From Tidjanibacter sp. (lineage in GTDB: Bacteria; Bacteroidota; Bacteroidia; Bacteroidales; Rikenellaceae), in NCBI GenBank assembly GCA_017379955.1, contig JAFNVE010000045.1, positions 1 to 15,080 of the forward strand: a stretch of DNA of 15,080 nt, given 5' to 3'. Positions 1 through 8,080 of the stretch are shown piece by piece. Within the stretch, counting starts at the first letter, position 1; each line of letters starts with the position of its first letter. Under the pieces are notes generated by a model. It was given only the letters and a program-made list of their open reading frames with translations. It did not search any database and was not told the origin of the DNA. Made by a program: the position numbers and the translations under genes.

Positions 1-1077
1 AGGGCCCGAAGTCATCGGCTGAGGACCCCAATAGGCGGGGAGTGTTGTAGCCATAGAGCGCGCACCATAGCGGGTAAGCGACTGAGCCACAGCACCATCC
101 GAAGCAAAACCACCATCCGAAGCACCACCCATCAGGTTAGGAATGAACATATTGAAACTCTCTGTCTTGCCATAGCTCCAAGCGGTAGCATACTCCAAAT
201 CAAGACCACTGCTCTCCACCGAGCCGGCCTCAGCAAGTTCTGAGCCACCACGGGTGGTTTCGGGTGAGTATTGCATTGTGTAGTAGAGAGTTGCAAAGTT
301 GGAGCCAACCGCCAACATAGCCGCCACAGCCAGCACAGCAGTCGATTTCCAAAACTTTTTCAGCGTTTTCTCCTTGTAGGAGTAGATAAATTCGCTAATC
401 CAGAAGGCTGCAATCACCAAGCAGAAATACCAGGTAATCTGGGGGTGGTTGTAGCCAAGTTGGAGCGAGGCAGCGAGTGCCGCCACCGAGCAACCGAAGA
501 GTTTGTTACCGCCACGCAGTGTGTATACCACCGCACCAATCAGCAGCGGAGCGTACGCCAAAGCCCACATCTTGGAGATGTGCCCTGCCCCGATGATTGT
601 CATAAAGTAGGTCGACAGACCGTAGGCGAGCGATGGGATAATGCCGAGCCAGGGATTGACGCCCCACATCAGGAGCATCAGCCAAAAGCACAACATAGCC
701 ATCATAATCATCACCGTCGGCTCACCCATAAAGGCGGCAAACTTGTAACTTGCACGGGTAATCTCCTTCGGGAAACGGACATAGTTCATATATGAGGGCA
801 TACCGCTAAACGCAGCGCCCGTCCATTGTGGGTCCTCATCGTAGAGTTGGTTGTGCTCCTGCACATCACGGCTCATACCATCGAACTGCACCATATCGTG
901 CATCACCAGCACCTCGCCACTGTATTGGGGTGCGAAGTAGAGAGCCGAAAGCCCCCAGAAGAGCACCACAGCGACAATATATGGAAGTGCCTTACGGAGT
1001 GCTGTGAGGCTGTTTTTGGGTTGGAGTTGGGATTGTGTTGTGGTCTTTTTATCTCTTTTGTCGGTCATAAATACCAT
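1..1077 (-). CDS. YfhO-family multi-spanning membrane protein, N-terminal part (runs off left edge)
   Basis: Reading the minus strand from 1077 gives 359 uninterrupted codons to the window edge, so the C-terminal part is missing. The start reads MVFMTDKRDKK; a second ATG at 1068 (MTDKRDKK) is the alternative. I prefer 1077 because its leader has A at -1 to -3 and -6 and a TAACTTTG -7 box lies about 20 bases upstream. Visible in the protein are a first hydrophobic segment (ALPYIVAVVLFWGLSALYF), then HDMVQFDGMSRDVQEH, then WTGAAFSGMPSYM, then several very hydrophobic segments (for example PTVMIMMAMLCFWLMLLMWG) and the loop ending AYWGPQPMTSGP. This pattern is what I know from the large Bacteroidota YfhO proteins, GT-C-like membrane proteins of about 800 residues. 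YfhO in Gram-positives is linked to glycosylation of lipoteichoic acid; the substrate in Bacteroidota is not clear to me. Family call fairly sure, function unknown. Confidence 0.82.
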   Translation of the reverse strand, partial: MVFMTDKRDKKTTTQSQLQPKNSLTALRKALPYIVAVVLFWGLSALYFAPQYSGEVLVMHDMVQFDGMSRDVQEHNQLYDEDPQWTGAAFSGMPSYMNYVRFPKEITRASYKFAAFMGEPTVMIMMAMLCFWLMLLMWGVNPWLGIIPSLAYGLSTYFMTIIGAGHISKMWALAYAPLLIGAVVYTLRGGNKLFGCSVAALAASLQLGYNHPQITWYFCLVIAAFWISEFIYSYKEKTLKKFWKSTAVLAVAAMLAVGSNFATLYYTMQYSPETTRGGSELAEAGSVESSGLDLEYATAWSYGKTESFNMFIPNLMGGASDGGFASDGAVAQSLTRYGARSMATTLPAYWGPQPMTSGP

Positions 1078-1097
1078 TTTACTATTATATCAGGTAG

Positions 1098-1105
1098 CAA
1101 AGTTA
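1098..1105 (-). promoter_or_regulatory. Probable -7 promoter box for the YfhO-family gene
   Basis: The minus strand reads TAACTTTG, a full match to the Bacteroidota -7 consensus TAnnTTTG, ending about 20 bases before the ATG at 1077. No clear -33 TTTG/TTG element is seen at the usual distance. Confidence 0.5.
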
Positions 1106-1137
1106 CACATTTTGGCGAAGTATTCCATTTTTTTCAC

Positions 1138-1145
1138 TATATTTG
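1138..1145 (+). promoter_or_regulatory. Probable -7 promoter box for the ispB-lipoprotein-AsmA operon
   Basis: TATATTTG matches TAnnTTTG and ends 22 bases before the ATG at 1168. A TTTG at 1111-1114 could be the -33 element, but its 23-bp spacing is slightly long. Together with the minus-strand box at 1098-1105, this makes the 90-base gap a compact divergent promoter region. Confidence 0.5.
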
Positions 1146-1167
1146 TATACTCTACGAAGACATTATT

Positions 1168-2151
1168 ATGGATACACTCTCACAAATAAGAGATTTGCTG
1201 TCGAAGGACCTCAGCAGATATGAGGATTTTATTCGACTTGCTTTCAAGCACGAGGAGGATTTTATTGCAGAGATGCTTGACTATCTTATCGAACATCGCG
1301 GCAAAGGTATCCGCCCGATATTGGCACTGCTGATGGCCAACATACACTCCCGTACAGGTGCAGTTTCACAACGCGCCTATCTGGTGGCTATGATAGTAGA
1401 AATGCTCCACACCGCCTCCCTCGTTCACGACGATATTATCGACAATGCAGAGATGCGCCACGGTGCCGACTCAGTAAATGCTCGCTACGGCAGCCACTCG
1501 GCAGTGGTGATTGGCGACTACATTCTGGCAAAGGCCTTCTCTTCGGGTATGGAGAGCGGTCAATTCGACCTGGTGAACTACATAACACGCACACTCAAAA
1601 CCCTTTGCGAAGGCGAACTTATCCAGACCAACGTCAGCAACTCGCTCGATATGACTCGTGATAAGTACTACGATATCATCTATCGTAAAACTGCCTCACT
1701 GCTTGGCACTTGCTGTGGCGCGGGCGCACTCGCCTCGGGTGCTGACCACACAGCAGTAGCCGTGGCTCGTCAGATTGGCGACAATCTGGGTATGGCATTT
1801 CAGATTAAGGACGACCTGCTTGACTATGCACCATCGTCGCAGACGGGCAAGCCCACTTGTGCAGACCTGAAAGAGCATAAAATCACACTCCCGCTATTGC
1901 TCGTTCTCGAAGAGGCAACCCCCGAGGAGCAGAGCGCAATCAAGGATATTGTTCGCACAATCGCAGAAACAGGTGAGGGAATCGAGAAAATCTATGCGCT
2001 TGTGGAGCGTGCAGACGCCGTAAGCCACTCTATCGAGGTGATGGAGAGTTATCTGAACGCTGCCCGTTCGATGATTAAGACCTACCCCGAAAGCCCCTAT
2101 CGCGATGCAATGCTGTCGCTTTGCGACTACATCGGCAAGCGTTCGTTCTAA
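1168..2151 (+). CDS. ispB: Long-chain polyprenyl diphosphate synthase (octaprenyl type)
   Basis: A trans-isoprenyl diphosphate synthase of 327 residues. The family condenses isopentenyl diphosphate onto an allylic primer to make the side chain of quinones, menaquinone in most Bacteroidota. The reading frame is open back to 826, but that stretch lies over the divergent promoter and the opposing gene. The ATG at 1168 (MDTLSQIRDLL) gives the usual family N-terminus and length. Motifs seen are GKGIRP near residue 50, the first Asp-rich motif in LVHDDIIDNAEMRHG, GDYILAKAF, and the second Asp-rich motif in QIKDDLLDY; these Asp residues bind Mg-diphosphate. The residue five before the first Asp motif is Ala, a small residue that fits a long-chain rather than farnesyl product. 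The next gene starts 30 bases downstream, so an operon is likely. Enzyme class is certain; the exact chain length and hence the gene name are inferred. Confidence 0.92.
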   Translation: MDTLSQIRDLLSKDLSRYEDFIRLAFKHEEDFIAEMLDYLIEHRGKGIRPILALLMANIHSRTGAVSQRAYLVAMIVEMLHTASLVHDDIIDNAEMRHGADSVNARYGSHSAVVIGDYILAKAFSSGMESGQFDLVNYITRTLKTLCEGELIQTNVSNSLDMTRDKYYDIIYRKTASLLGTCCGAGALASGADHTAVAVARQIGDNLGMAFQIKDDLLDYAPSSQTGKPTCADLKEHKITLPLLLVLEEATPEEQSAIKDIVRTIAETGEGIEKIYALVERADAVSHSIEVMESYLNAARSMIKTYPESPYRDAMLSLCDYIGKRSF

Positions 2152-2181
2152 TTGATTTACAGACCTATAAGCAAAATAGTT

Positions 2182-2562
2182 ATGAAAAGCATACTTAAAA
2201 AATTGGCTCTCCTGCTTGTGGTGGGATTGGCTATGGGCGCACTTATGACCTCCTGTTCGCCAGATGACGGCGAGGAGTATTTCGACGAGAGTTTTCTCTA
2301 CGGCAAATGGCAGAGTGGCACCGAGTTTTACCGCTACGACCTTGGTGGCGAGGGCGTAACTTGGGATACTGCCGACGATGTTACCGAGAGCGAGGGTCAG
2401 CGTTTCACCTGGACACTGACAGGCTCGGAGTTGAAGCATATTCATATTATGGTGATGGGTGGCAACGTGCCTAAGGTCTATACGGTTACCACGCTGACAG
2501 CCTCGACACTGAGCTACCACGACAGCTTTGGTAAGATCTTCACCTTCTCAAAAGTACGCTAA
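2182..2562 (+). CDS. Small lipocalin-like lipoprotein, possibly surface-exposed
   Basis: 126 residues from the ATG at 2182; an in-frame TTG at 2152 would add ten residues before the signal peptide and is unlikely. The N-terminus is a lipoprotein signal: basic MKSILKK, a hydrophobic core (LALLLVVGLAMGAL) and a lipobox with Cys at residue 25 (LMTSC). The residues after the Cys are SPDDGEE. Such an acidic stretch resembles the lipoprotein export signal that sends Bacteroidota lipoproteins to the outer face of the outer membrane. The mature part is about 100 residues, with LYGKWQSGTEFYRYD followed by alternating beta-like strands ending in FGKIFTFSKV, as in the small lipocalin-like lipoproteins of Bacteroidales. 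It lies 30 bases after the polyprenyl synthase and 30 bases before the AsmA-like gene, so it is probably co-transcribed. Ligand and role unknown. Confidence 0.8.
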   Translation: MKSILKKLALLLVVGLAMGALMTSCSPDDGEEYFDESFLYGKWQSGTEFYRYDLGGEGVTWDTADDVTESEGQRFTWTLTGSELKHIHIMVMGGNVPKVYTVTTLTASTLSYHDSFGKIFTFSKVR

Positions 2563-2592
2563 CTTTCATACAACTAACCCACCTTGCCTTCT

Positions 2593-5500
2593 ATGAAAAA
2601 ATGTCTTAAAATAGCGGGCATTACTCTTGGCTCGCTCGTCGGACTGCTCTTGGTAGTCCTCTGTTTGGTCTGCTGGCTTGTGCTCACTCCCGCACGACTA
2701 ACGCCTATCCTTTCGGGACAGATGGAGAAGTTTATCACTGCTCCCACTTCGCTTGGGCAAGTGGATGTATCGCTCTTCTCGTCCTTCCCTAATCTCGAAT
2801 TGCAGGTAGATAACTTTGTGATTACCAACCCAATGGCTGGTGCTCCATCCGACACCGTTGTATCGGTTGGCCGACTGAGTGGCGCGATTGACGTAAAGGC
2901 ATATCTGAAAGAGAAGGAGATTATTCTCCACGACCTGACACTGAGTAGTGGCGATATCAATATCTTTACCGATGCTTCGGGCAACACCAACTACGCCATC
3001 TTCCCCGCACAAGCAGAGAAGGTAGAGGAGGAGCCCTCCGCATTTGACCTCGGCAAGATTATGAGTGCCGCCGATCTCAAAAAGATTGCACTCGAAGATG
3101 TTGATATTAAGTATATTAGCACTCCCGACACCCTCAGTGCGGAGTTGGCGGGCGTAAATCTTTCGCTCAGAGGCGCGATGCGTGGCGATGCTCTCCGTGG
3201 AGAACTTTTGTTTGGCATCGAGGCTATCAACCTCACCACCTCGGCAGGCCCTCTCGCTACCGAGTGGCCACTGTCGCTCAAAGTGCCTTTCAAGGCAGAG
3301 GCGGGTGTGGCAACACTCGACAAGGCAACACTTTCGGTGGCCGACCTGATTGAGTTGGCAGTTGAAGGAACTCTCGGTAAGGATGGCGAAGCAATAGATA
3401 CCGATTTATCTCTCACACTCAACGAGTTGGATATTGAAAATACACTTGCAGCACTCCCCGTTTCGTTCCGTGATTTGGTAAAGGATATTGATGCGGCGGG
3501 CGTTATAGGTATCAAGGCAACCGCAAAGGGCAAATTGGCTGAGGGCGAATTGCCACAGATAACCGCAACCCTCAACCTTGCTGACGGCTCACTACGTCAC
3601 CCTGCAATACCACTACCCATTAATAATATAGGTGGTACGCTGACCGCAACTGCACAACAGAGGGCGGGCGAGGAGATGACCGCTTCGGCCATCATCGATG
3701 CACTTTCGCTCTCGACTCCCAAATCGACAGCAACTCTTGCAGGTCGAGCAGACAACCTGCTTTCCGACCCCACCGCCGACATCACTCTGACCACCACGGT
3801 ATCACTGCCCGAGGTGGCAGGACTGCTGCCCGACACCCTCCCCTTAGCGGCCGAGGGCGTTATTGGCGGCACTATCAAGGCGGCAGGCAGACTTAGCGAC
3901 CTGACAGCGGGTGCATACGAGAAGCTGCGCGCCGACGGCAATTTGGCGTTTACCGATCTCTCGTTGCATTACGACACACTACACATTGCGACACAGTCAC
4001 TTACGACTCACATAGCACTCCCCAACCCCCACCCCGCAGAGAACACCTTTGCGCATCTCTCGCTCGGTTGGAAGGAACTTGCAGCCTTTGCCGGCAACAG
4101 TTTGCAGGCACGCTTGCAGTCTGGCAATGGCGATGTAGACCTCACCAACCCGATGGAGCACATTGGGGCTAACCTTGCACTGACCATTGACGGTATGCAG
4201 GGCTCGATGGAGGCATACAAGGCCGACATCTCGCGTGCAACACTCACCGGACAGTTTGACCACACCGCCGGCGACACGCTCACCATCCCCACCCTGACCG
4301 CACGTCTGCAACTGGACAAGGTAAATGCCGATGCCTCGCCTATGGCATTGGAGGGTAACAATCTGGGAGTTACGGTAGCAATGCGTGCCGACCCTGATGA
4401 GCCTACTCGTCCCGTAGTAACACTCCACTACGACAACTCGGCACTGAACGCTACACTCGGCCCCGACCACACCGCAACGCTAGGTGATGTGGAGATGTTG
4501 GCGACAATGATTATCCACAACGAGGAGGAGAATCCCCTGCTCCGTTTCAACCCTACGGGCAAGGTTTCTATACACAATGTAAACTACAGCAACCCCACCA
4601 TGCTTGTAGAGGGCGAGCCTATGCCTATTGAGGTGCCCGAGATTTCGCTCACCTTCACCCCTGAGCGATTCGACATTGTCGATAGCCGTGTGGTGGCTGG
4701 TCGTTCCGACTTCCGTTTGGAGGGCGTACTTGATAACCTCACCTCTTTCCTGCGCAAGGAGGAGTTGTTGCAGGGCCGATTGAAATTCTCGTCTGAGCAG
4801 ACAGATATCAACCAACTTATGGCACTCACCAGCGGCATCGGCTACTCGGAAGAGGAACTTGCTGAGGATAAAGTACTTGCCGTTCACGCTGCACCACCAC
4901 TCAGCGGTGAGGAGAGCGAGGAGGCTATGCCATTTATGGTGCCTAAGGGTGTATCGTTGCGCCTGGATGTAGATATTGCCGATGCGCTGATTGGCAACGA
5001 CTCAGCACGCGGAGTAAAAGGCTCTGTGAGTGTAGAGGATGGAACTCTTGTTCTTGATGACCTCCACTTCACCACCTCGGCAACCGAGATGCACTTGACC
5101 GCTATGTATCAGTCGCCACGCCCCAACCACCTCTTCGTGGGTTTGGATTGCCATATGCTTGATATTGAAATAGGTAATCTGCTCAACCTCTTCCCTGAGA
5201 TGGGCGAGATGATGCCTATGTTGCGCTCGTTCGGTGGTGGTGGCGAGTTCCACATTGCCGCCGAGACCAACCTCGACCGAAACTACAACCTCAAACCCTC
5301 CACAATTCGTGGTGCTGCATCACTCCGAGGCGAGGATTTGGTGCTGATGGATGGCGAAACATTTACCGAGATTTCACGCCTGCTCCGCTTCAATAAGCGC
5401 ACCGAGAATAAGATTGACAGCCTCTCGGCCGAGTTCACCATCTTCCGCGAGGAGATTGATATCTACCCCTTCCTTGTGGTGATGGACGAGTACAAGGCTA

Positions 5501-5784
5501 TCGTGGGCGGACGCCACAACCTCGATATGTCGATGGACTACAACATATCGCTCATACACAATCCATTGATTCCCATCCGATTGGGTTTGGATATCACGGG
5601 TAACATCGAGGACATAAAATTCCGCTTGGCAGAGTGCAAATATGCCGACCTCTATCGCCCTGCGGAACAGAAGGTAGTCGAGACCTCACAACTTGCACTG
5701 CGTGAGCTAATCCGAAAGGCTCTCACGCGGTCGGTAGAAAGCGAGCCGACAGTGAGCGACGAAGAAAAAGGTGGAGAGAGTTAA
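2593..5784 (+). CDS. AsmA-like inner-membrane-anchored envelope protein
   Basis: 1063 residues from the ATG at 2593 (MKKCLKIAG); the in-frame TTG nine bases earlier is not needed. One N-terminal membrane anchor (residues about 10-31, ITLGSLVGLLLVVLCLVCWLVL) is followed by TPARLTPILSGQMEKFI and SLFSSFPNLELQVDNFVI, the typical AsmA N-terminal opening. The rest is a very long periplasmic region of repeated beta-rich segments (ADLKKIALEDVDIKYIS, LPQITATLNLADGSLRHP and similar). The C-terminal part (about 840-1035), with LLRFNKRTENKIDSLSAEF, IDIYPFLVVMDEYKAIVGGRHNLDM and LGLDITGNIEDIKFRL, matches the AsmA-like C-terminal region of Bacteroidota. AsmA/TamB/YhdP proteins are thought to form lipid-transfer bridges across the periplasm; a similar role here is inferred. 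Probably the last gene of the operon. Its stop codon lies in the loop of a terminator hairpin and overlaps the stop of the opposing AraC gene. Confidence 0.88.
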   Translation: MKKCLKIAGITLGSLVGLLLVVLCLVCWLVLTPARLTPILSGQMEKFITAPTSLGQVDVSLFSSFPNLELQVDNFVITNPMAGAPSDTVVSVGRLSGAIDVKAYLKEKEIILHDLTLSSGDINIFTDASGNTNYAIFPAQAEKVEEEPSAFDLGKIMSAADLKKIALEDVDIKYISTPDTLSAELAGVNLSLRGAMRGDALRGELLFGIEAINLTTSAGPLATEWPLSLKVPFKAEAGVATLDKATLSVADLIELAVEGTLGKDGEAIDTDLSLTLNELDIENTLAALPVSFRDLVKDIDAAGVIGIKATAKGKLAEGELPQITATLNLADGSLRHPAIPLPINNIGGTLTATAQQRAGEEMTASAIIDALSLSTPKSTATLAGRADNLLSDPTADITLTTTVSLPEVAGLLPDTLPLAAEGVIGGTIKAAGRLSDLTAGAYEKLRADGNLAFTDLSLHYDTLHIATQSLTTHIALPNPHPAENTFAHLSLGWKELAAFAGNSLQARLQSGNGDVDLTNPMEHIGANLALTIDGMQGSMEAYKADISRATLTGQFDHTAGDTLTIPTLTARLQLDKVNADASPMALEGNNLGVTVAMRADPDEPTRPVVTLHYDNSALNATLGPDHTATLGDVEMLATMIIHNEEENPLLRFNPTGKVSIHNVNYSNPTMLVEGEPMPIEVPEISLTFTPERFDIVDSRVVAGRSDFRLEGVLDNLTSFLRKEELLQGRLKFSSEQTDINQLMALTSGIGYSEEELAEDKVLAVHAAPPLSGEESEEAMPFMVPKGVSLRLDVDIADALIGNDSARGVKGSVSVEDGTLVLDDLHFTTSATEMHLTAMYQSPRPNHLFVGLDCHMLDIEIGNLLNLFPEMGEMMPMLRSFGGGGEFHIAAETNLDRNYNLKPSTIRGAASLRGEDLVLMDGETFTEISRLLRFNKRTENKIDSLSAEFTIFREEIDIYPFLVVMDEYKAIVGGRHNLDMSMDYNISLIHNPLIPIRLGLDITGNIEDIKFRLAECKYADLYRPAEQKVVETSQLALRELIRKALTRSVESEPTVSDEEKGGES

Positions 5785-5798
5785 TCTCCACCTTTTTT
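5765..5798. terminator. Bidirectional intrinsic terminator between the AsmA-like and AraC genes
   Basis: A 13-bp perfect stem (AAAAAGGTGGAGA at 5765-5777, TCTCCACCTTTTT at 5785-5797) has a 7-base loop, GAGTTAA, that contains both stop codons. The A-run on the left and the T-run on the right give a U-tail in either direction, so one hairpin can end both convergent transcripts. Both arms lie within the coding ends of one or the other gene. Confidence 0.85.
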
Positions 5799-6641
5799 AT
5801 TTTGCCTATACTCGGTTGGCGTAATCCCCGTAATCTTTTTGAAAGTACGGTTAAAATATGGCAGGTCACCAAATCCGACCTTATAGCAAATCTCTGCTAC
5901 TGAATTACTTGTGCGCGAAAGCATATCGCAAGCCATATCTATGCGGAAATGGTTGAGATAGTTGAAGATAGTCTGCCCTGTATGGTGCTTGAAGAAGTTG
6001 CAGAGCGATGAGCGGCTCATACCCACATGCTGAGCCACATCGTCGAGAGAGATACGGCGCTGATGAGCACAGATGAGGTAGGTGGTGATTCGGTTCAGGC
6101 GCACCGATTCGTCATAACACAACGCCCCTCCAATGGGGCTACTTCCCTCACCCTCAACCAAAAGGGGCAATATCTGCAACAACAAACCCACACGCTCCGC
6201 ATCACACTTATCGTGCATCGCGCGGAGCAGAGCCGTGATTCGCTCACGCAACCCACCCTGATAGAGGGTCGCCTGACGAATACCCTCCAACGCCTCAACC
6301 ACAGAAGCAAACTCAGGAAACAATGAGGCGCACGCCGCAAGGGTCTGAGGATGGAAGATGATTGTTGTGTTCGATATCTCTCCGTGCTCATCCACACATT
6401 GGGGGTCAAATTTCCAACAATGGTTCATATCGGGTGGCACCAGCACAACATCCCCCTGCTCAAACGGCTCCGTACAATCATCCATTGTGCGCTCGCCACG
6501 CCCCACCATCACCCACGACAGCTCCCACATATCGTGACTATGCAACCCCATCTGGTCGGCAGGGAGCAGAGTGACGTAATTATATATAAAGGAGTGGACT
6601 CCACCCGCAGGATTAAAGGCCCGAATTATACTCTTTACCAT
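5781..6641 (-). CDS. AraC-family transcriptional regulator with N-terminal cupin domain
   Basis: 286 residues from the ATG at 6641. The N-terminal part has a cupin/AraC-binding signature: LHSHDMWELSWVMVGRGERTM with a His-Ser-His near residue 35, then EQGDVVLVPPDMNHCW. This is the sensor fold that in AraC relatives binds sugars or other small molecules. The last 100 residues carry the two helix-turn-helix units of the AraC/XylS DNA-binding domain: RRISLDDVAQHVGMSRSSLCNFFKHHTG, then NSVAEICYKVGFGDLPYFNRTFKKITGITPTEYRQ. It is divergent from the two acyltransferase genes, with a 184-base gap holding promoter-like boxes and a tandem 22-bp repeat, so it may control them and itself. It is tail to tail with the AsmA-like gene, with a 4-base overlap. 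Family certain; ligand and targets unknown. Confidence 0.93.
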   Translation of the reverse strand: MVKSIIRAFNPAGGVHSFIYNYVTLLPADQMGLHSHDMWELSWVMVGRGERTMDDCTEPFEQGDVVLVPPDMNHCWKFDPQCVDEHGEISNTTIIFHPQTLAACASLFPEFASVVEALEGIRQATLYQGGLRERITALLRAMHDKCDAERVGLLLQILPLLVEGEGSSPIGGALCYDESVRLNRITTYLICAHQRRISLDDVAQHVGMSRSSLCNFFKHHTGQTIFNYLNHFRIDMACDMLSRTSNSVAEICYKVGFGDLPYFNRTFKKITGITPTEYRQNKKGGD

Positions 6642-6661
6642 AATGCAGTTAACTTCTATTG

Positions 6662-6669
6662 CAAATATA
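6662..6669 (-). promoter_or_regulatory. Probable -7 promoter box for the AraC-family gene
   Basis: The minus strand reads TATATTTG, matching TAnnTTTG, about 20 bases upstream of the ATG at 6641. A TTG on the same strand (6694-6696) is a weak -33 candidate with a slightly long spacing. Confidence 0.5.
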
Positions 6670-6717
6670 CGACAAATAATATAAAATATCCGACAATATG
6701 AAGATGTTTATTTGTTC

Positions 6718-6725
6718 TAAATTTG
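6718..6725 (+). promoter_or_regulatory. Possible -7 promoter box for the acyltransferase gene
   Basis: TAAATTTG matches TAnnTTTG. It would leave a leader of about 95 bases that contains the tandem 22-bp repeat. No good -33 element is seen, which would suit an activator-dependent promoter, but the region is so A/T-rich that a chance match is possible. Confidence 0.35.
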
Positions 6726-6754
6726 TGTTGGATTATTTTCTCCACTATTTTTCT

Positions 6755-6798
6755 GGGGATTTTCGGAAATTTATTTGGGGATTTTACGGAAATTTTTC
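6755..6798 (+). repeat. Tandem 22-bp direct repeat upstream of the acyltransferase gene, candidate operator
   Basis: Two adjacent units begin at 6755 and 6777. Both contain GGGGATTTT, an optional A, then CGGAAATTT, and differ mainly by that one inserted A and the last few bases. The short word ATTTTTCTG also flanks the pair at 6747-6755 and 6792-6800. A period of 22 bases is about two helical turns, the spacing with which AraC-family proteins often bind tandem half sites. That it is the operator of the neighbouring AraC protein is inference. Confidence 0.5.
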
Positions 6799-6825
6799 TG
6801 AAAACAAACTACTAACATAACAGTT

Positions 6826-8058
6826 ATGGCAAAAGTTCAAAATGTCTATTTAGAGTCCAAGCCTCGCTACGAGATTCTTGATGGTCTTCGCGGTGTGGCT
6901 GCACTCCTGGTGGTTGCCTTCCACCTTTTTGAAACCTATTCCAAGGGAACACCCTATCAGATTATCAACCACGGCTACCTGGCAGTCGATTTCTTCTTTG
7001 TCCTCTCGGGCTTTGTGATTGGCTACGCCTACGACGACCGTTGGAGCAAGATGACTCTTGGCGGCTTCTTCAAACGTCGTCTCACCCGTCTGCAACCTAT
7101 GATGGTGATTGGCACTGTCGTAGGTCTGCTGATGTTCTACTTTGGTATCAACTGCTCGCAGTTTGGCCCAATCGCCACAGCTCCTGCCTGGAAGATAGCC
7201 CTCTGTTTTGTACTGGGTATCTTTATGATTCCCGTAACGCCCAAGATGGATATCCGCGGTTGGCACGAGAGTTATCCGCTCAATGGCCCGCAATGGACAC
7301 TGATGTTGGAGTATATTGGCAATATCCTCTACGCACTCTTCTTCCGCCGTATGCCTAAGTGGCTGCTCGCCTGCTTCGTAGGCCTCTTCGCACTACTCAC
7401 CCTCAACTTCGGTCTGGGCTGGGATGTGTTTGGCACACTTGGTCACTACTCGGGTCGCTTTGCGGGTGGCTGGTCTATTACTGAACAGCAGTTGTGGATT
7501 GGTTTTACCCGACTGCTCTATCCCTTCTTCTGCGGCCTGCTTATTCAGCGTATCGGCAAGTTTATAAAGGTGAAAAATGCCTTCTTGTGGTGCTCACTTA
7601 TTCTGATTGCCGTATTGTGTGTGCCTCGCATCGGTGCTGCTCCCTCCTTCTCGCGTGAGTTGGGCTACCAACCCGGCGGGGTATTCTATAATGGTCTGTA
7701 TGAGAGCCTTATCATCCTGATCGTCTTCCCGCTGCTGGTCTTGATGGGCGCAGGTGGCACGATTAAGGGCAAATGCTCTATGAAGTTCTGCAAATTCCTC
7801 GGCGACCTCTCCTATCCCCTCTACATCACCCACTACCCGATGATCTATGCTCAGATGAGTTGGCAGAGCGCAAACGCTGACGCACCCGTGGGTCAACACA
7901 TTATGGTCGCTATCAGCTTCTTCTTCCTCTCGATACTTATGGCTTGGGCCTGCTTGAAGTTCTTCGACGAGCCCACCCGCAAGTGGCTCACCGAACACTG
8001 GCTCAAAGGCAAGAAGAGCAAAGAGGCGGCCACCGAGGTGGCAACCGTCGAAAAATAG
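6826..8058 (+). CDS. Acyltransferase-3 family membrane protein (OafA/YrhL-like)
   Basis: 410 residues from the ATG at 6826. The N-terminus RYEILDGLRGVAALLVVAFHLFE has the family signature R-x-x-x-LDGLRG and the His (residue 33) needed for acyl transfer in studied members. This is followed by the second conserved block, GYLAVDFFFVLSGFVIGY. About ten hydrophobic segments follow, and a charged cytoplasmic tail (KGKKSKEAATE) closes the protein. Such proteins move acetyl or other short acyl groups across the inner membrane onto glycans, O-antigen, peptidoglycan or small molecules; no extracellular SGNH domain is present here, and the substrate cannot be told from the sequence. It is divergent from an AraC-family regulator and 79 bases upstream of a second, shorter and quite different member of the same superfamily. 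Confidence 0.9.
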   Translation: MAKVQNVYLESKPRYEILDGLRGVAALLVVAFHLFETYSKGTPYQIINHGYLAVDFFFVLSGFVIGYAYDDRWSKMTLGGFFKRRLTRLQPMMVIGTVVGLLMFYFGINCSQFGPIATAPAWKIALCFVLGIFMIPVTPKMDIRGWHESYPLNGPQWTLMLEYIGNILYALFFRRMPKWLLACFVGLFALLTLNFGLGWDVFGTLGHYSGRFAGGWSITEQQLWIGFTRLLYPFFCGLLIQRIGKFIKVKNAFLWCSLILIAVLCVPRIGAAPSFSRELGYQPGGVFYNGLYESLIILIVFPLLVLMGAGGTIKGKCSMKFCKFLGDLSYPLYITHYPMIYAQMSWQSANADAPVGQHIMVAISFFFLSILMAWACLKFFDEPTRKWLTEHWLKGKKSKEAATEVATVEK

Positions 8059-8080
8059 CACAACACATAACCACAACATT

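Noticed and set aside
271..795. A 174-codon plus-strand frame opposite the YfhO-family gene
   Set aside because: The minus strand reads a clear multi-spanning membrane protein throughout; the plus frame is His/Gln/Arg-rich with no recognisable domain.
826..1167. N-terminal extension of the polyprenyl synthase
   Set aside because: The open frame covers the divergent promoter region and the start of the opposing gene; the family N-terminus begins at 1168.
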